Positions 20,700-33,499 of a stretch of 64,000 bases of DNA are shown one piece after another. Positions within the stretch are counted from its first letter, which is position 1, and every line of letters begins with the position of its first letter. Under the pieces are notes generated by a model that did not search any database, was not told the DNA's origin, and worked only from the letters and a program-made list of their open reading frames with translations. A program made the position numbers and the translations under genes. The stretch covers positions 511,396,815-511,460,814 of the forward strand of contig CM077115.1 in the NCBI GenBank assembly GCA_039619475.1. The letters run 5' to 3'. The DNA comes from Icerya purchasi. Taxonomy: Eukaryota > Arthropoda > Insecta > Hemiptera > Monophlebidae.

Positions 20700-22345
20700 T
20701 TTTATTTATTTATTTATTTTTTAATATTTCAGCTTAAATAAAGAAGGCATTGCGAGAAAGAAAAACCAAAAAGACAACGTAAAACGTAGAAGTCTATGAA
20801 ACGCAAATCAAAAAAAAAAAAAAAAAAAGCGACTTTACAACGACGACGCTTTTCCGTTATTTCGAAATTTCGCTATTCCTTCGAATATAGCGTCACAGGT
20901 CTTGCAACATTTTAACAAATGTATTATTTTCGTACTGCACGCTTATTAAACGTATTATCAGGAATAAATTGGGCGGTCAGCAGCGATGTATGGGTGCTGT
21001 AATCATCTCGCGATGATAGCCTCTATAAGAAAACGATTGGTGAAATAATAAACGGGGGGGGGGCAAATGAGGAGTTTCGGAGGCGGAAAGTTGGCAATTG
21101 GAAATGGAATCGAAGACGGTCGCGATGAATGAACGGAAAGGAACAGGAAGAGAGGAGGAGGAAAGGTGAGCGAGGTGATAACTTTTCGGAAGGCAGATGG
21201 AACGGGAAATTAATTAGGGAGGACGGTGCGACGGAACGGGAAGGGGCGATATAAAACTTTTATATGAAGTTCCGTTAAAAGCTCTTTCGAACAATTTGCT
21301 CTGGGCCGCCGGTCGGAAAAAAAGGCGCGCGTGCCCTTTCAACGTGCAAGCTACTCAGCAAACGGCAAAACGGAATGCCCATTTTTTTTACATCTCGCTT
21401 CTCCGAGCAGCGTCTGTTGTTCGTGTTAGCCGTTAGCCCGGACGCACGCACATGAATAAGGCTGGCCGACGCGGATTTTTTAATCGGCTTCTCTTTGAGA
21501 ACGGTACCTTTCTATAGACATTTCTTCTCTAACTGTGTGCCTTCACTTCTTTTGTCTGGCCCGCGTTGATCCTTCAACATCTAAAGATCCGCATTAAAGA
21601 GTTGCCCGAAGGAAATCACATTACTCGGTGCCGAACGCAAAAGCGAGAAATGCAAGAGTGTACCTGATAGCGCGGTCGATTAGCATCCGACAGAGGAGAC
21701 GGGGCTTTTTTTTTTATCGTCGCGGAAATGAGTTCTCAACAGTCTCACGCCTAAGAAGAAAAAAAAACAAAACAAAGACTGACAACGCGTAAAAAATAAT
21801 CTCCTCCCGCTGTTATCGATAAACCGCACCAATCTTAATTTCCTCGACTAATGCGAAACCGCAATCGGAGATTGCACAAATTCTACGCAGCAGCAGATTA
21901 TGACTGTGCGTTACGAACGTCGAAACATTCGTTACACATTTTCCTGCAAACAAATAAACTTTTCCTATCTCTTTTTTTTTTCTTCTTGTTTTCAATCTGC
22001 CGATCTTTGTGTGCGTCTCAGCTTTGGAGGGACACATTTTGAAGCAGAACACTCGGTGGGAATCCTTAAGTATTCGTTCTTAAGATGTTTGTTATTCTTA
22101 AAATTATTCGCTATGTCAGTTTAAGAACTTTAAAATTAGCCGGTGTTTCCGCGGTAATGTCTTCACGGCTAAACTTAAAAGAGTATTATTCCGGTCTAGA
22201 TGGCTAAAAGTTTGGACGTTTTGTTGAGCTCGATAGAAGAAAACAAAAAATATTTTTACTACCCATCGTTTTGCAAGATGTTTATTGATATTTTAAAAAC
22301 GTATAAAAAACTTTTCGAAAAAAAAAAATTAAAGCTAAAAAAATT
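20700..22345. other. Non-coding stretch including the GC-richest block
   Basis: (TTTA)n near 20700-20720, A20 near 20809-20828 and G10 at 21054-21063. About 21040-21760 is the most G+C- and CpG-rich part seen, with a purine-rich plus strand at first and a TATAAAAC word at 21249. It might be regulatory, but no specific site or frame supports a gene. Confidence 0.4.
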
Positions 22346-22350
22346 ATAAA

Positions 22351-22632
22351 TTGGTAAGGTGATAGCCTAGTGGTGAAGGTGCTTGGCTACCGAACCAGAG
22401 GTGTCGTAGGTTTTCAAAAGTTGTCAAGTCGTTCCCAGGTATATATTCATTTTTAAATTTTAATTAGTTATACCAGAGAATTATCCGGAGGAAGGTAAAG
22501 GCGGATAATCCAAAAGTAGAAAGGAACTGGCCCAAGTATTCTCCTTAGATTCATTTAAGGTACCATGGAAAGCTTAACTTCACATTCTCCATGATACCCC
22601 TTTTATCAAGGGGATACGGAACTTACTTTATA
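22351..22632 (+). mobile_element. tRNA-derived SINE, copy 2
   Basis: GATAGCCTAGTGGTGAAGG (A box) is kept. The B-box region is decayed (TCGTAGGTTTTCAAAAG). The body matches copy 1 at GTAAAGGCGGATAATCC, AAAGGAACTGGCCCAAGTAT and CTTAGATTCATT. The tail TATCAAGGGGATACGGAACT has no long poly-A. Confidence 0.8.
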
Positions 22633-22639
22633 AGTTGGT

Positions 22640-24173
22640 AAAGTTGTAGGAAAAAAGAGAAGAAGGGGTTCTGGTTGGCATGATTATAGCCGTTCTGGTT
22701 ATCTAAAATAAAATTTTAAAAAAGATTCTTAACTCGGTAAGAATGTATAGCCCCACGTATGGGAATTTTGGTTTTTTCGCAATAAGCGGCTGTCTAGAGA
22801 AAAAAATAAATTTTTCGGCCGTTTTTTTTTTTTTTTTTTTGTAAGTTTTAATTTTATAAAAGACCAAAAAACGAATAATTTCGATACTAAAGTTGTAGCA
22901 ACGTCAAAGGTTGGTAGAAAAATTTGAAGTAAATTGATTAAACAGAAGTTGGGATATCACGTTAACGGTGGTTGAATAAAAATTAGTTTTGAGAAAAACG
23001 CGTTTAAAGTTTTGAGCAAGTTTCAGACAGCCGCAGCAACCCGAGTCATAGAATGGTACGCTATACTTTCTTTTTGTTAATCGGCGATTCCATAAAGCGT
23101 GCCTTCTTCGATTTCAAAATTGGTATTCTCGGAAGCTCGTTCTGATTTACAAGCAGCAGTTCTAGTTTTCTTAGAAACATCAGATGTTCATTACTCGAAG
23201 CGCTCAATTCGACTATTGTCCCGTTTAGTAGCGAACGCTTAAAAACTACGCGGGACCCAAATTCCCGTGACATTGATAATTTTTAAAATTGGTAAAAAGA
23301 CTTCATTGAAAATGCAAACAGCTATATAATTTGCAACTTCAATTGTCCGTGTTCCTATATATACATATATATGTATATCTGATTTTAACAGGATTTTTAC
23401 AATCCACCATTCGATGTTGTTACTCGACACACAGTAATACGAATGCGCTTAGACACATTTTACCAGTTTTAGCTTTCGACTACTATGGACACTAACGCAG
23501 TCTCCACCCGATGCGATTGTTCGTACGAACGTGCATCAGGATTTTTGGTTTCGGCCGAGTAAACATCCTTGACGGAAGCATATAGATAAATAGCGACGGC
23601 AAATTAGTACGATGTCTGAGAGATCACGAATCAATGAAATATCAGGGAACATTTTCTAGTTCGAACAGCATGAAAAGATAAAACGCTACAAGTATCGAAT
23701 CCGTCTCACATTTTACAAAATGATTTTTTTTCAAACTGCGATTACGTATGTCTACGATTTTTTGAAGCTAAATCGAGCTGAACTAAACACTAAACACGAA
23801 AAGATTTTCTTCAAAAAAAAAAAAAAAAACAAAAAAAGAAAACGTTACTGCGCCCTTCGTTTAATCGATTTTGAAGTGTTTACCTGAAATATAATGTCAC
23901 CATTCAAAAAATGGTCAGCTCCGGCGTGACGGACTTAGTTGATGACTCTCTAATAAATTATCGAAATTTTAAAATTTTCTCTCGAAGGTATATTTTTAAA
24001 GGTCTAAAAAAGAAAAATTGATTTTTTCAAACTTTCAGGCCAGAATCAATTTGCCCACAATTTTTTCAAATCTCCTAGGAGACACATTTGCGCCGTCTTT
24101 TGTTTTTGTTTTTCTTTATTTCGCCCCATCTCGTGGTAACTGTTAACTATTTCTCGTTTAGGTAAATAATTTC

Positions 24174-24175
<2 letters not shown>
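22640..24175. other. Non-coding stretch
   Basis: T22 near 22819-22840 and A19 near 23813-23829. The repeat-like phrase GAGAAAAACGCGTTTAAAG lies near 22991. No gene supported. Confidence 0.4.

Positions 24176-24180
<5 letters not shown>

Positions 24181-24229
<49 letters not shown>
24181..24229. repeat. (TA)n microsatellite
   Basis: About 49 bases of TA. Confidence 0.95.
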
Positions 24230-24232
<3 letters not shown>

Positions 24233-24319
24233 ATGGTCTGGGGGGGCTCGCTGACAAAGAGCATTTGTTCGACAGGAAAGAAAAGTATCGCTGAATTAAT
24301 TATTTAGATTCGTATGCGG

Positions 24320-24525
24320 TCAGCTATCCGGGGCGGGCGACAACAGATAGCGAAGGAATGGAGAGAACAGAAGCAGCACTACAGGGAGCAGGAATATTAA
24401 GTGTCTCAAAAGTTGAGAGTAGAGAGGAAACGTGCAGACGACAGAACATTCGAAGAGGATGTGATTAGAATTACATTCGTGGATATCATTGGGATGATGT
24501 TGCGGGACAATAAGTATATATTTTC
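24320..24525 (-). mobile_element. LINE ORF2 3'-end remnant, copy 3
   Basis: Minus-strand codons 24478-24446 read ECNSNHILFEC, a full match to the C-x3-(N/D)H-h-h-F-x-C signature with both cysteines and the histidine intact. Upstream CPQHHPNDIH-like codons and a downstream hydrophobic tail (QLLRHLIFLL, ending SPAPDS and a stop) follow the expected layout. Only about 60 codons survive; the copy is 5'-truncated or decayed. Confidence 0.7.
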
Positions 24526-24529
24526 GAAT

Positions 24530-26010
24530 AGCTTCTAAAACTTAATAGCGGAGATCGATAAAAATAAAATCTCTCTCGGTGTAAAATTTTTTGTAATACT
24601 AATCGCAATTTTGTTAATGTATAAACTACGAACATTCAATTAAGAAACGATTTTATTCAAAAATATCGGATAGTAATAACAAAAAATAATCTGCCTATGG
24701 AAACGAGTTTTTTTCTAAAACGTTTGTTAATTAATATCTGTGCGCGTTTCTAATGTTTTAAAAACATGAAAATCGGCGCGCGATCATCGCAAATCCAGAA
24801 AAAGATGTTGCTTCATGCCGATTTAGCGACTATTTTTTCTGCTTTTTTTATTCAGTTCTTAGCTTTAAAAAGACTGACGAGTGCTGTAGATCGGATGTGT
24901 ATTGCACTCAAGCTGTCTTCTTTTATGGGGTTTATTAAAGAACGGAGTTATAATTGGGAACGATAGAAAAAATTTAGTGGTCTGAAATAACTTTTTTTAC
25001 GAGGAAAAAAAACCGGAAATAATAATAATGATGGGGAAAAAACAGAACGGGCACGCGGGATGATGAGGTGAACAAGCCAGAGGATCTAGAAATTAAAATG
25101 CGTCCTAGATTGACGGGTTAGAGGTAAAAATTTACAATTCCACCACCAGGCTGCTTATCAAAAGGCCGTTTGCTAGAGCAAAGTAACTTCTGAGAAAGAT
25201 GGCGGAGGGGAGCCTGCGTGATTCGATACACTCTTTTGATGGAAATAAATGCGAGCTCAGCTACGGAATACTAATTCAGTAAAAGTTGAAAAATATATCA
25301 AAGGGAATAGTAATAACTGAGAACGCAGCGTTTATGTAACCGATAGTAAGACGCACGACAGTAGAGAAAAAATTCTCGAGCGCCTGGGAAAATTTATTCA
25401 GTTTAAAATTATTCAGCAACTTCTTTTCCGTCTTATTCGCTCGTTAAAGGGTGATGAAAATACAAGAAAAAACCGATATACCGCGGTTAATGGTACCTAA
25501 AAGAACCGCAATACATAAATAAACAAGTGCTGCATCAAATTAGTCGATGGAGAAGAACTTCCGGATACACGTAGTTTTATGCGGTTAGTAGTCAATTCGA
25601 AAAGAACAATCCTATTTAACTTAATTTTTAATAATGTATATATGAGAACTCGTATCCCCCAGAGACCGAAATAGGAACCTTGTATAATTCTTACAGAAGA
25701 GGCAGATTTTTAATTATGTCATTTTCAAACGCAACATTATCATCATATCGTAATCGAAATAAAAACGTTTCTCGAATAAATGAATAGCGATTAATATTTA
25801 AAGTGAGTTAATTTAACTCCTCTCGCACCAAAAGATGAGCGCAAGAAGTTATTGTTTTTTGCTTGTTTTTTTGTTTTTTTTTTAACCATCTGGCCACTAA
25901 CAACTTCTACAAATAAGCTAGACTAACAGAATAGTGTGTGTATAAATAAGTAGATTGAATCCGAAAACGTCATGGAATAAGAGCGATGAATATCGTTAGC
26001 AATAAAGTTC
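24530..26010. other. Non-coding stretch
   Basis: AT-rich with scattered short frames, including an ATG frame at 24766-24966 of no recognisable family. No supported gene. Confidence 0.4.
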
Positions 26011-26016
26011 GAGCAA

Positions 26017-26171
26017 ATATGGCCGCAATGACGTTAGCCCACGTATGTCGAAAAGAAGGATATGGAATTAACACTGGTAATTAAACGTTTACAATTTGAA
26101 CGTAGATGGCCGCAATGATATGACATAGCCCACGAGTGTTAAAGATAGAATATAAAATTAACACTGACTGC
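26017..26171 (-). repeat. Two direct repeats, period about 87 bp, beside LINE copy 4
   Basis: ATGGCCGCAATGA...TAGCCCACG(T/A)(A/G)TGT...AATTAACACTG occurs at about 26017-26080 and again at about 26104-26171. They lie just past the ORF2 stop of LINE copy 4 (minus sense), so they are probably a tandemly repeated 3' UTR. Confidence 0.6.
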
Positions 26172-26224
26172 ATCACATCCCAAGTGTGACAACAGGCAGT
26201 GGGGTGCGACTGGATAGCAGTAGG

Positions 26225-26600
26225 TTAAGCATGTAGGTTTAGAATCGAGTAATTAGCAAGGTAGTAGCAAGATGTACGACAAATATTAGCTACATTAGAA
26301 CTCTGAAGCCGGCCTTTCACCGCTAAATAGTGTAACGCTGTTATTAATAATAAATTTGAACAAAAACAATAGCATAGGTATAATATGTAAGAACCATTAT
26401 ATGGGGGAGAACATCCCGGAAAGATTAACATATTAAAGAAGCGACCTCTGGCATGCTCGCATTTATTACAGTTAAACAATAGATGATTGATACCCTCGTC
26501 AGAAAAATTGGTGAGAATCACAGAAAACACCATAACTGTGGTCGGTAAAATTAGCACGTAGGCAACAAAGAAGTTATTGTAATCAGCTAAAACACTAAAA
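26225..26600 (-). mobile_element. LINE ORF2 3'-end remnant, copy 4
   Basis: A 110-codon minus-strand frame contains DEGINHLLFNCNKCEHARGR (INHLLFNC at 26491-26468), then FPGCSPPYN and a hydrophobic stretch ending near VKGRLQ. This order (E-x-h-N-H-L-L-F-x-C, Arg-rich turn, Pro-Pro, hydrophobic helix) is the C-terminal layout of non-LTR retrotransposon ORF2 proteins. The motif is intact. The upstream RT domain is absent, replaced by T-rich and GA-repeat DNA from 26.6 kb, as in 5'-truncated LINE insertions. Diverged from the 24.4-kb and 42.5-kb copies, so probably another subfamily. Confidence 0.7.
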
Positions 26601-26703
26601 TTGAAACTTTTTGCAATACAATTAAAATAACACGTTTTTTTTTTCGTTTTTTTTTTTTCGTTTTTTTTTTATTTCGATTTTACGAAAGTTCCGTCAATAC
26701 ATT

Positions 26704-26709
26704 ATAAAG

Positions 26710-26785
<76 letters not shown>

Positions 26786-26786
26786 A
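26704..26786. repeat. (GA)n microsatellite
   Basis: About 80 bases of AG repeats with one interruption near the end, preceded by T-rich sequence with TTTTCG units (26633-26671). Confidence 0.95.
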
Positions 26787-26817
26787 AATTCCCCGTGTCC
26801 GGTTTCATGTTAGGTCC

Positions 26818-27060
26818 ATGAAAAATTGCATTTCGTCGATTAAACAGACTTCAACGGCGCATAATTTTCACGCAAGTACAGTTGCCTCAGTGTGCGTGAT
26901 TTTCATCGCGTTGATGGAGGCCCGATTCCCACAATTGATTTTTCACTCCGCAAATGAAATCATGCAAGCGAGGCCACACGTGCCCAACAGTTCCTTATTT
27001 TTACATGTGAAAATACTGCCGAGGGACTACAACGAACGTCAGCTTGATCTAGCATGCTAA
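26818..27060 (+). CDS. Uncharacterised ATG open frame, 80 codons, doubtful
   Basis: An ATG start directly after the GA repeat; the frame is GC-richer than background and the product begins MKNCISSIKQTSTAH. No domain recognised, no splice context needed. Length is near chance. Confidence 0.15.
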   Translation: MKNCISSIKQTSTAHNFHASTVASVCVIFIALMEARFPQLIFHSANEIMQARPHVPNSSLFLHVKILPRDYNERQLDLAC

Positions 27061-27065
27061 ACAAC

Positions 27066-27215
27066 GGGGGCATCGGTAACAGATTTGTGGTCTGCATCTA
27101 GTTCGAATCCCAGTGCCGACTAAAGAGGTACATATCCTCATCACACTCATGCCGCCCTGAACATAACCGGGGCCTAAAATATACACAGAGTCAATTAATT
27201 GTCGTAAACTGAATT
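27066..27215 (+). other. tRNA-like or SINE-like fragment
   Basis: GGGCATCGGTAACAG (weak A box), about 30 bases, then TAGTTCGAATCCCAGTGCC (good B box) and an unrelated body with no tail. The body does not match the main SINE family. Too degenerate for a tRNA cloverleaf. Confidence 0.3.
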
Positions 27216-27286
27216 CCTAGTCGGAAAACCGGTACCGATTTTTGAGTTTAAGGTCGCGGCTACCACTTATCACAGCCACGACGAAT

Positions 27287-27442
27287 ATGGCTGCTAAACA
27301 CTTCTGCGCGACCATAAGAAAGAATAACAATCCGGATAGATTAAAACTTATATGTAGAACTTTCGTTCTAATTAATCAACTATTCAATACCATTCGTGAT
27401 GACGGACAACATTTGGTGCCGCACGAACCCAGGTTAAAATAA
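27287..27442 (+). CDS. Uncharacterised ATG open frame, doubtful
   Basis: ATG in AAT-ATGG context opens MAAKHFCATIRKNNNPDRLK and continues to HEPRLK. A donor-like CCCAG|GTTAAA sits at the end. No family recognised. Confidence 0.15.
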   Translation: MAAKHFCATIRKNNNPDRLKLICRTFVLINQLFNTIRDDGQHLVPHEPRLK

Positions 27443-27639
27443 TGATAATAATCAACGAATTAATTGATAATAATGAAAGAAAACAAAAATTCCCAGAGCG
27501 ATTTTTGAAAAAAATAAAAATAGGCGCAAGTCGAATTAAACAATCGAAACAGCTCCCCAGCGGGTCAGGGGCTTCGGATATTATTTTACGTCAGTCAGTG
27601 ACCGTGTCTACCCGATTTTACCCGGATTAAGTTGACAGA

Positions 27640-28911
27640 TGAATTTATGATACAGTTGCACGCAATCGTAATCGTACCGCGGAAGACCGGAAATTAGTCT
27701 ATGTCGAAAAACGTATAACAGATTACAGTCCCCTCTAAATTTAACAGCTATACACCGGAACCGAACGGAATCTAATAAAAACCTGGAACCGCCAATCTAA
27801 ATTACATTTGCCGCGACAGACGCACGCGCCGATAGCCGAGAAAAAGTAAATTAAAAACCGAATTTGGAATTTCAAAACTGCCATGACCAAGACGCAAACG
27901 ATCTTTGCGGCGACTGCAATCGACGTAGAGCGTTAAAAGTACTCGAAGAAAATTACACCTCCTTATATAAAATATTTCCCCCACTTTCATTGTTGTCGTC
28001 GGTGCATTATTTACCTAAAGTATCTCCGCACCCCGTGTAATCTCCATCTTCTGACTTTACTCCCATTTCAGTCGGAAATATTTTTTAATTATCATCAATG
28101 CTACTAACTGCTACGCGAAATGTAGGACGCGTATTTGAAGTGAAAAAAAAAATCGAAAAAAGTATCGATTTTTAAAATGTTTTATTCTACTTTTCCTTTT
28201 CTTAAATCGCTTTCAGTAACACGAGTCGATAATAATTTTTACCGATACGGTAAAATTTCAAAAGAAAACAATCGAATTTGAAATTTTTTCGATTACAAGC
28301 GACATTACTAAATTCGCGTTGTTTGGAAATGATCAAAAACTCGAATGATATATACAAGCGAAGTTATTATTTCGCACCTTACACAAAGTTTTGTCTTAGG
28401 ATTCAACGAAATTAACAATCTATGAAAATGCTAAACCTCTCTACCTATATATTTTTTCATTTTTCCCCTCCCTCTGTAGTTTGACAATGGAACATTTCCG
28501 AAAACACGTTTTGAGAATAATAATTTACGTTCAAAGTTATTTATAATTTTCATTATTTTCGTTAACTAATTTTATCGGAAAGACACAATTTACATACATT
28601 GAAAAAATTCGCCAATTGCCTACGACGGATAACAGCAGTTCATTTATTGGCCGAAACTTTACTTTGTATTAATTTTTACGGTTATTTAACGAACGAAAAT
28701 AAACCACGAATAACAGCAAAAATGTACGAACTAGGATCACAGTTATACCGGAAATAAAAAAAGACAATTCTAAAAAGAACGATAATAAATCAGAAGTGTC
28801 GTAATTTTAAAAATAAGCATATTATAAATAAAATCGGTGTACCATTTTCATAAGTTTTGCGCCGGTGTTAAAAAATGATGAAACTCTATGGCATATAGGA
28901 AGCCCCGACGA

Positions 28912-28945
<34 letters not shown>

Positions 28946-30750
28946 CAGAAAAATACACACGAAAATAGCCGATTAAGAAAAAAATGTAAAACAAAGAAAC
29001 CCATAGAAATCAGTCGAACCTCAAATACAGAAGAGAATGTAAAATTACTAACATTTCGTCTTCTGTAAATCGTACTGCACAGACACAATTCGATAATTAA
29101 AAAAACCCGAAAAAAAACCAATGGGTAAACCGCCGATGTAAATTTTGCACACTACTTCCAGGAATTCCTTTGGAGTTTCTATGGAATTGCTATGGAACAG
29201 CTGGGAATTCGTACATGTTGTGCATCACACCTCCTCGGCAGCTTACCTCTTTGAAAAAAACGGAATACAACAAAAAAGAAAAAAAATTACAACACTAGTT
29301 TTACTAGCCGTTTAAGTCCGGATTAACATGTTAATTTGGTCATTTTTATAATAATAAGTCATCCAATAAACAATAGACCAATAAGAATTATCTTTATCAC
29401 TGGATATCAAAAGTAGTAATAACCCCTATCTCGTTCCTATTGTTTTAAAGTTTAAACTCTAATGGATAATTTTAAATTGCTTAAAAATTAAATACTTTCA
29501 ATGAATTTTCAACTGCGAACAATCTATTTTTTTTTTTTTTTTTTTTTCCTTTTCTAAAATTTCAAATATTTAAAGTACTTTAAAATAATTTTAAGTTTTT
29601 TTGTCAGCGTTGACTTTATCGAAAATTCAATTATCAGTCCATTGAACAGCAAAAAAGGGAAACAGAAACAAGAAAAACGGCCTTTATATTGATGACAAGT
29701 ATAACGGAAAAGAAAAAAACTATTTTTATAGAGTAAAAATATTTTATTTTTATTTTTTTTTTTTTTTTTTTTAGTAAAAATATTACATATCTATGCGATA
29801 ATATAGTTCAATAAAAACAAACTGTAAAAAAAAAAATTAATATATACCGCGCGTAATGTAAAAATAATTTTTCGTTTACCAGAGACAACCGCATTCTCCA
29901 GTTGACGCAGAGACATACGGAATAGCTTAAACGTATTGATTCGAGTTTATGTTTGGCTACGTTAGTAGTCGAACTATTGCAATTCTCTGACTATATAAAA
30001 ACTGCTCGTACCGCTCTTCTCCGTAGCGTAATATTGAAATATGTAATATCCTCGTACAAACCACAAAACAATATGTTTACACATTAGCCATGCTAATAAT
30101 TTTCACCGGCGAAAAACAACGAATCGGGCCGTGCCATCTCTTTCAGTTCCCGCTGATCTGTGCACACCCGGGGAGTACTGGACGAATTAGCGCGTATTAA
30201 TCGAAAAAAGCTAAAGGACTACTAAAAAAAAAAATGGGCAGACCCTATTATGACTTTGGGTGAGTTTTCTTTCATAAATATCACTACATTGAATGTGCAT
30301 CAAGTCTGCTGTAGTCAAGGAGAGCACTTGCACGTTTCAAGTCACGGACGTGCACGGTCATCAAACGTGCCAAAGCAATAAAAGCGAAAATCAAAACATT
30401 TTTAAAAAGTTTTAACGATATATCTTACGAAAAAGGATAAGTTAAACTTTAAGAGTGCATATTAAAATTGAAATAAAACGCGACGGAAAAGTAAAGTTTT
30501 TTTTTCATTTCATTTCATTTTTTTTTTTTTTTTTTTTGTTATCAATGAGAAAGGAGTAAAATTTAGAGCATGCACAATAGCAGCGGAAGTGCGATTTAGA
30601 CAATCGTCGTCGGGCACGCGATAACAAATTTTAATGAAATTCTAAACAATCCCTTCCGCCACCGCCCCTCCGCCAACCGTACACTCTGTAAATTCGTCAT
30701 AATGGAATTTGAAATTCGACATTTACATAACATTATCCCACATATCCGTG
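27640..30750. other. AT-rich non-coding stretch
   Basis: Long homopolymers: A25 near 28920-28944, T20 near 29528-29547, T-rich tract near 29750-29772, T18 near 30521-30538. A TATATAAAAAC word at about 29995 precedes CpG-richer sequence. No gene supported. Confidence 0.4.
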
Positions 30751-30753
30751 TAT

Positions 30754-30756
<3 letters not shown>

Positions 30757-30793
<37 letters not shown>
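30757..30793. repeat. (CA)n microsatellite
   Basis: About 37 bases of CA. Confidence 0.95.
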
Positions 30794-30796
<3 letters not shown>

Positions 30797-30799
30797 TTC

Positions 30800-31455
30800 A
30801 CTTTCGCCCAGAATTTTCGGTAGTGTACATCTTGTCGTCTGTACCGTTCGCCCCGCTGCCACAGTGCTTATTTATTATATACGTTCGAAATTTATTAATT
30901 CGACTTCAGTACATCGGGCTCATTAATGGACCCAGGCTAGATACGAACCGCTCGTTGTATAAAACATGATATCCGCCAATGTTTAAAGAACACACGCATC
31001 ATCATTACCGAGTGTAGTCGTTAAAATGAAAAAAATTATTCAAAGCAAAATTTCGAACGGTCGTAAATCAAACATTATTACGCTCCCCAACTCGTGCGTT
31101 CCATTAGTTAAAATAAGTGTGCAGGGAGAGGAACGAGACGACGGCTTATTCATTTATTTATTATTTCGGTTTAAATGAAAACACAGAATTGCAAATAAGC
31201 TAATCTCTGACAAATTATAATTACTTTCGATAAAACTTCAGAACTTTTCAAACGGCAGATCGAGAGGGAATCATCCGAATCGGCTGTATTTAATATTTCA
31301 CAAAAATAAATCTTACAGCGTATGCTTGTGAATTGTCGATGTTACACGAAAAGGCATTTCGATATTATTAACATAAATTAAAAACGCTATCTGCAGGTTT
31401 AGATATAAAAATAATAATTTAATAATACTCTACAACAATAGATGTATATACACAC

Positions 31456-31527
<72 letters not shown>

Positions 31528-33220
31528 TCCGAAAATAGTTTAAATTAATAAGGAACATCCAATAACAACAGGTGTATTATATAAGGTCAGTTTCGGATCA
31601 TTTTCGGAGTATCACGTATTTACATTATCGAAATTACCTTTGTTGATGATACTGTTGTAATTATTGCTGGTGGAACTAAAAAAAGAGATTAAGAAGTTAT
31701 TTATATATATGAAAAAATTCATATGATCGACCAATTAGCATTGGCAGTATTTAGAAAATCAGCTCATTAAAGGGGTCCTTCTCTAATGATTAGCATCTTT
31801 TCAAATAATAAATAAGTGTAGCATATGCGCTATTCCAGTAATTCGGAGGTTATTTCGCTAGATTTGCTGGAAAATTATTAAGAAAAGAAATTTATTTAAT
31901 TTTTAATTCGTGTTTCGTACTAATAAATAAAAGTTTTCATTTTAGTAGTGGCCTTTTTGCGTGCATATAATAGTGTTAATACTTCACCTCATTACATCAA
32001 CATACCAAACGTGTATACTTTTGTCGTGTAAAAAGGTTTTTTAGCGAACTTTAATAGTTTTTTCACATCGGGAATTGTGTGCGGCCATATTTCAGAATGG
32101 TGACTTCTTTTAGTTTTAATTTCTTTTTTTTATTATGTTTTTTTTTTTTTTTTAATATATTTCATCGGGCATTGTGGGCACTGTTCTGTAATTTACATCT
32201 ATTCTCGAGGCGTAAATCCACGAGAATTGGTAACACTGATGATTCAGTTTTAATCAAACTAATTAGTAAAATCCCCCGTCACATATTAAACGAAAAAAAA
32301 AATGGTGTGTGGAAAAAAGAAGTAGGGAAGTAGCTAACAGAATGGTGTAAAGAGTAAAATCCAAAATACATCCAGAATTTTTCTGGTTTATAATTTTTTC
32401 TTTTATTGTTCTCTCTTTTTCTTTATTTATTCTCGACCTTTCTTGTTTTCTTCCTCTGCCATTTCTCTTTAAAATAAAATAAAGTTTTTTGATTTGAAGA
32501 TATTTAGCTGCCCTCATGTATCAGCATGCAAATATGAATATTTACGGTGTGTGTACGTATCCGCATGTATAGTATGTTATAATTTATATAATCTGAAGTT
32601 GACTAATATTACGATGTACAGAATAAGCAAGAATAGTTGTGTAATTGTGCATTTTGAATAAACGTTAATAGGAGTGTCGGGCACTCGCACAACGGGCAAA
32701 CTTGCCCGGTGTGAGACCTACAACTTATTTAATTAAGAAAAAAAAAAAAAAATAGCGGCCATACTGTAGGATGGAGTTATCTTTCCTTGTATATTCACTT
32801 CTTTTTTCTCTATCCAGTAATTATTATTTTCATTAACAATGCAGTTTCGTTGAAGCTGTTGCACTGATGTTTTGTTTTTTGAAAAGTTCAACTCTCTATT
32901 AAACGCCCCCCTTTTTTAAAATCTTTTGAAATAATATTCTTCTTTGACAAAAACATTCATATTTTGTAAGTTGTCGTTGTAGTTCCGACACCGTATATCT
33001 TTTTACTGAAATTCTCTTTGCCTAATTTTAGCGTGAAATTCTATTGAGCATGTATCACGTGAAGGTGTATGTAAAAATTTCCATAAGCCTCCCGTATATA
33101 TCCAGTTCCATGAAATTCCAGTATTCTTAATATTTAATCACTTATTTAAAGTTTTTTAAAAATTATTTCAAGTATGAAACATCCATTTAACAGATATATC
33201 TTTGCTAATCAAAATCCAGC
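30800..33220. other. AT-rich non-coding stretch with (TA)n at 31459-31517
   Basis: The long (TA)n tract and T-rich runs dominate. A short hairpin CGGGCAAACTTGCCCG lies near 32693-32708. No gene or element recognised. Confidence 0.4.
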
Positions 33221-33229
33221 CGCATTAAG

Positions 33230-33455
33230 TAAAGCGCTCTTTTCACAGCGTACCGAAGAATCCCTCTAATGGGGATCTGAAGAGGATATTAGGAGCCAGT
33301 TGCTTTTTAGAATGATTTGCCTGTACTTTCTCGCATTTCCTCGATATAATTCGATTTCAGACATTAAGTGTTGAAACAGCGACTTAACAATTCCCAAAAT
33401 CCTGTTGCGCCTCCGCTTTGGGAGCCAAATACTCTAACCACTAGCCTGCGCGCTA
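33230..33455 (-). mobile_element. tRNA-derived SINE, copy 3 (reverse orientation)
   Basis: On the minus strand the A-box region reads AGGCTAGTGGTTAGAG (about 33446-33431). The B-box region is decayed. The body matches copy 1 at GTCTGAAAT, AGCAACTGGC (for GGAACTGGCC) and CAGATCCCCATTAG. More diverged than copies 1, 2 and 6. Confidence 0.65.
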
Positions 33456-33499
33456 CTTCTACCAACATTAAACGCTGCAGACGGGGAATATTAATAACA

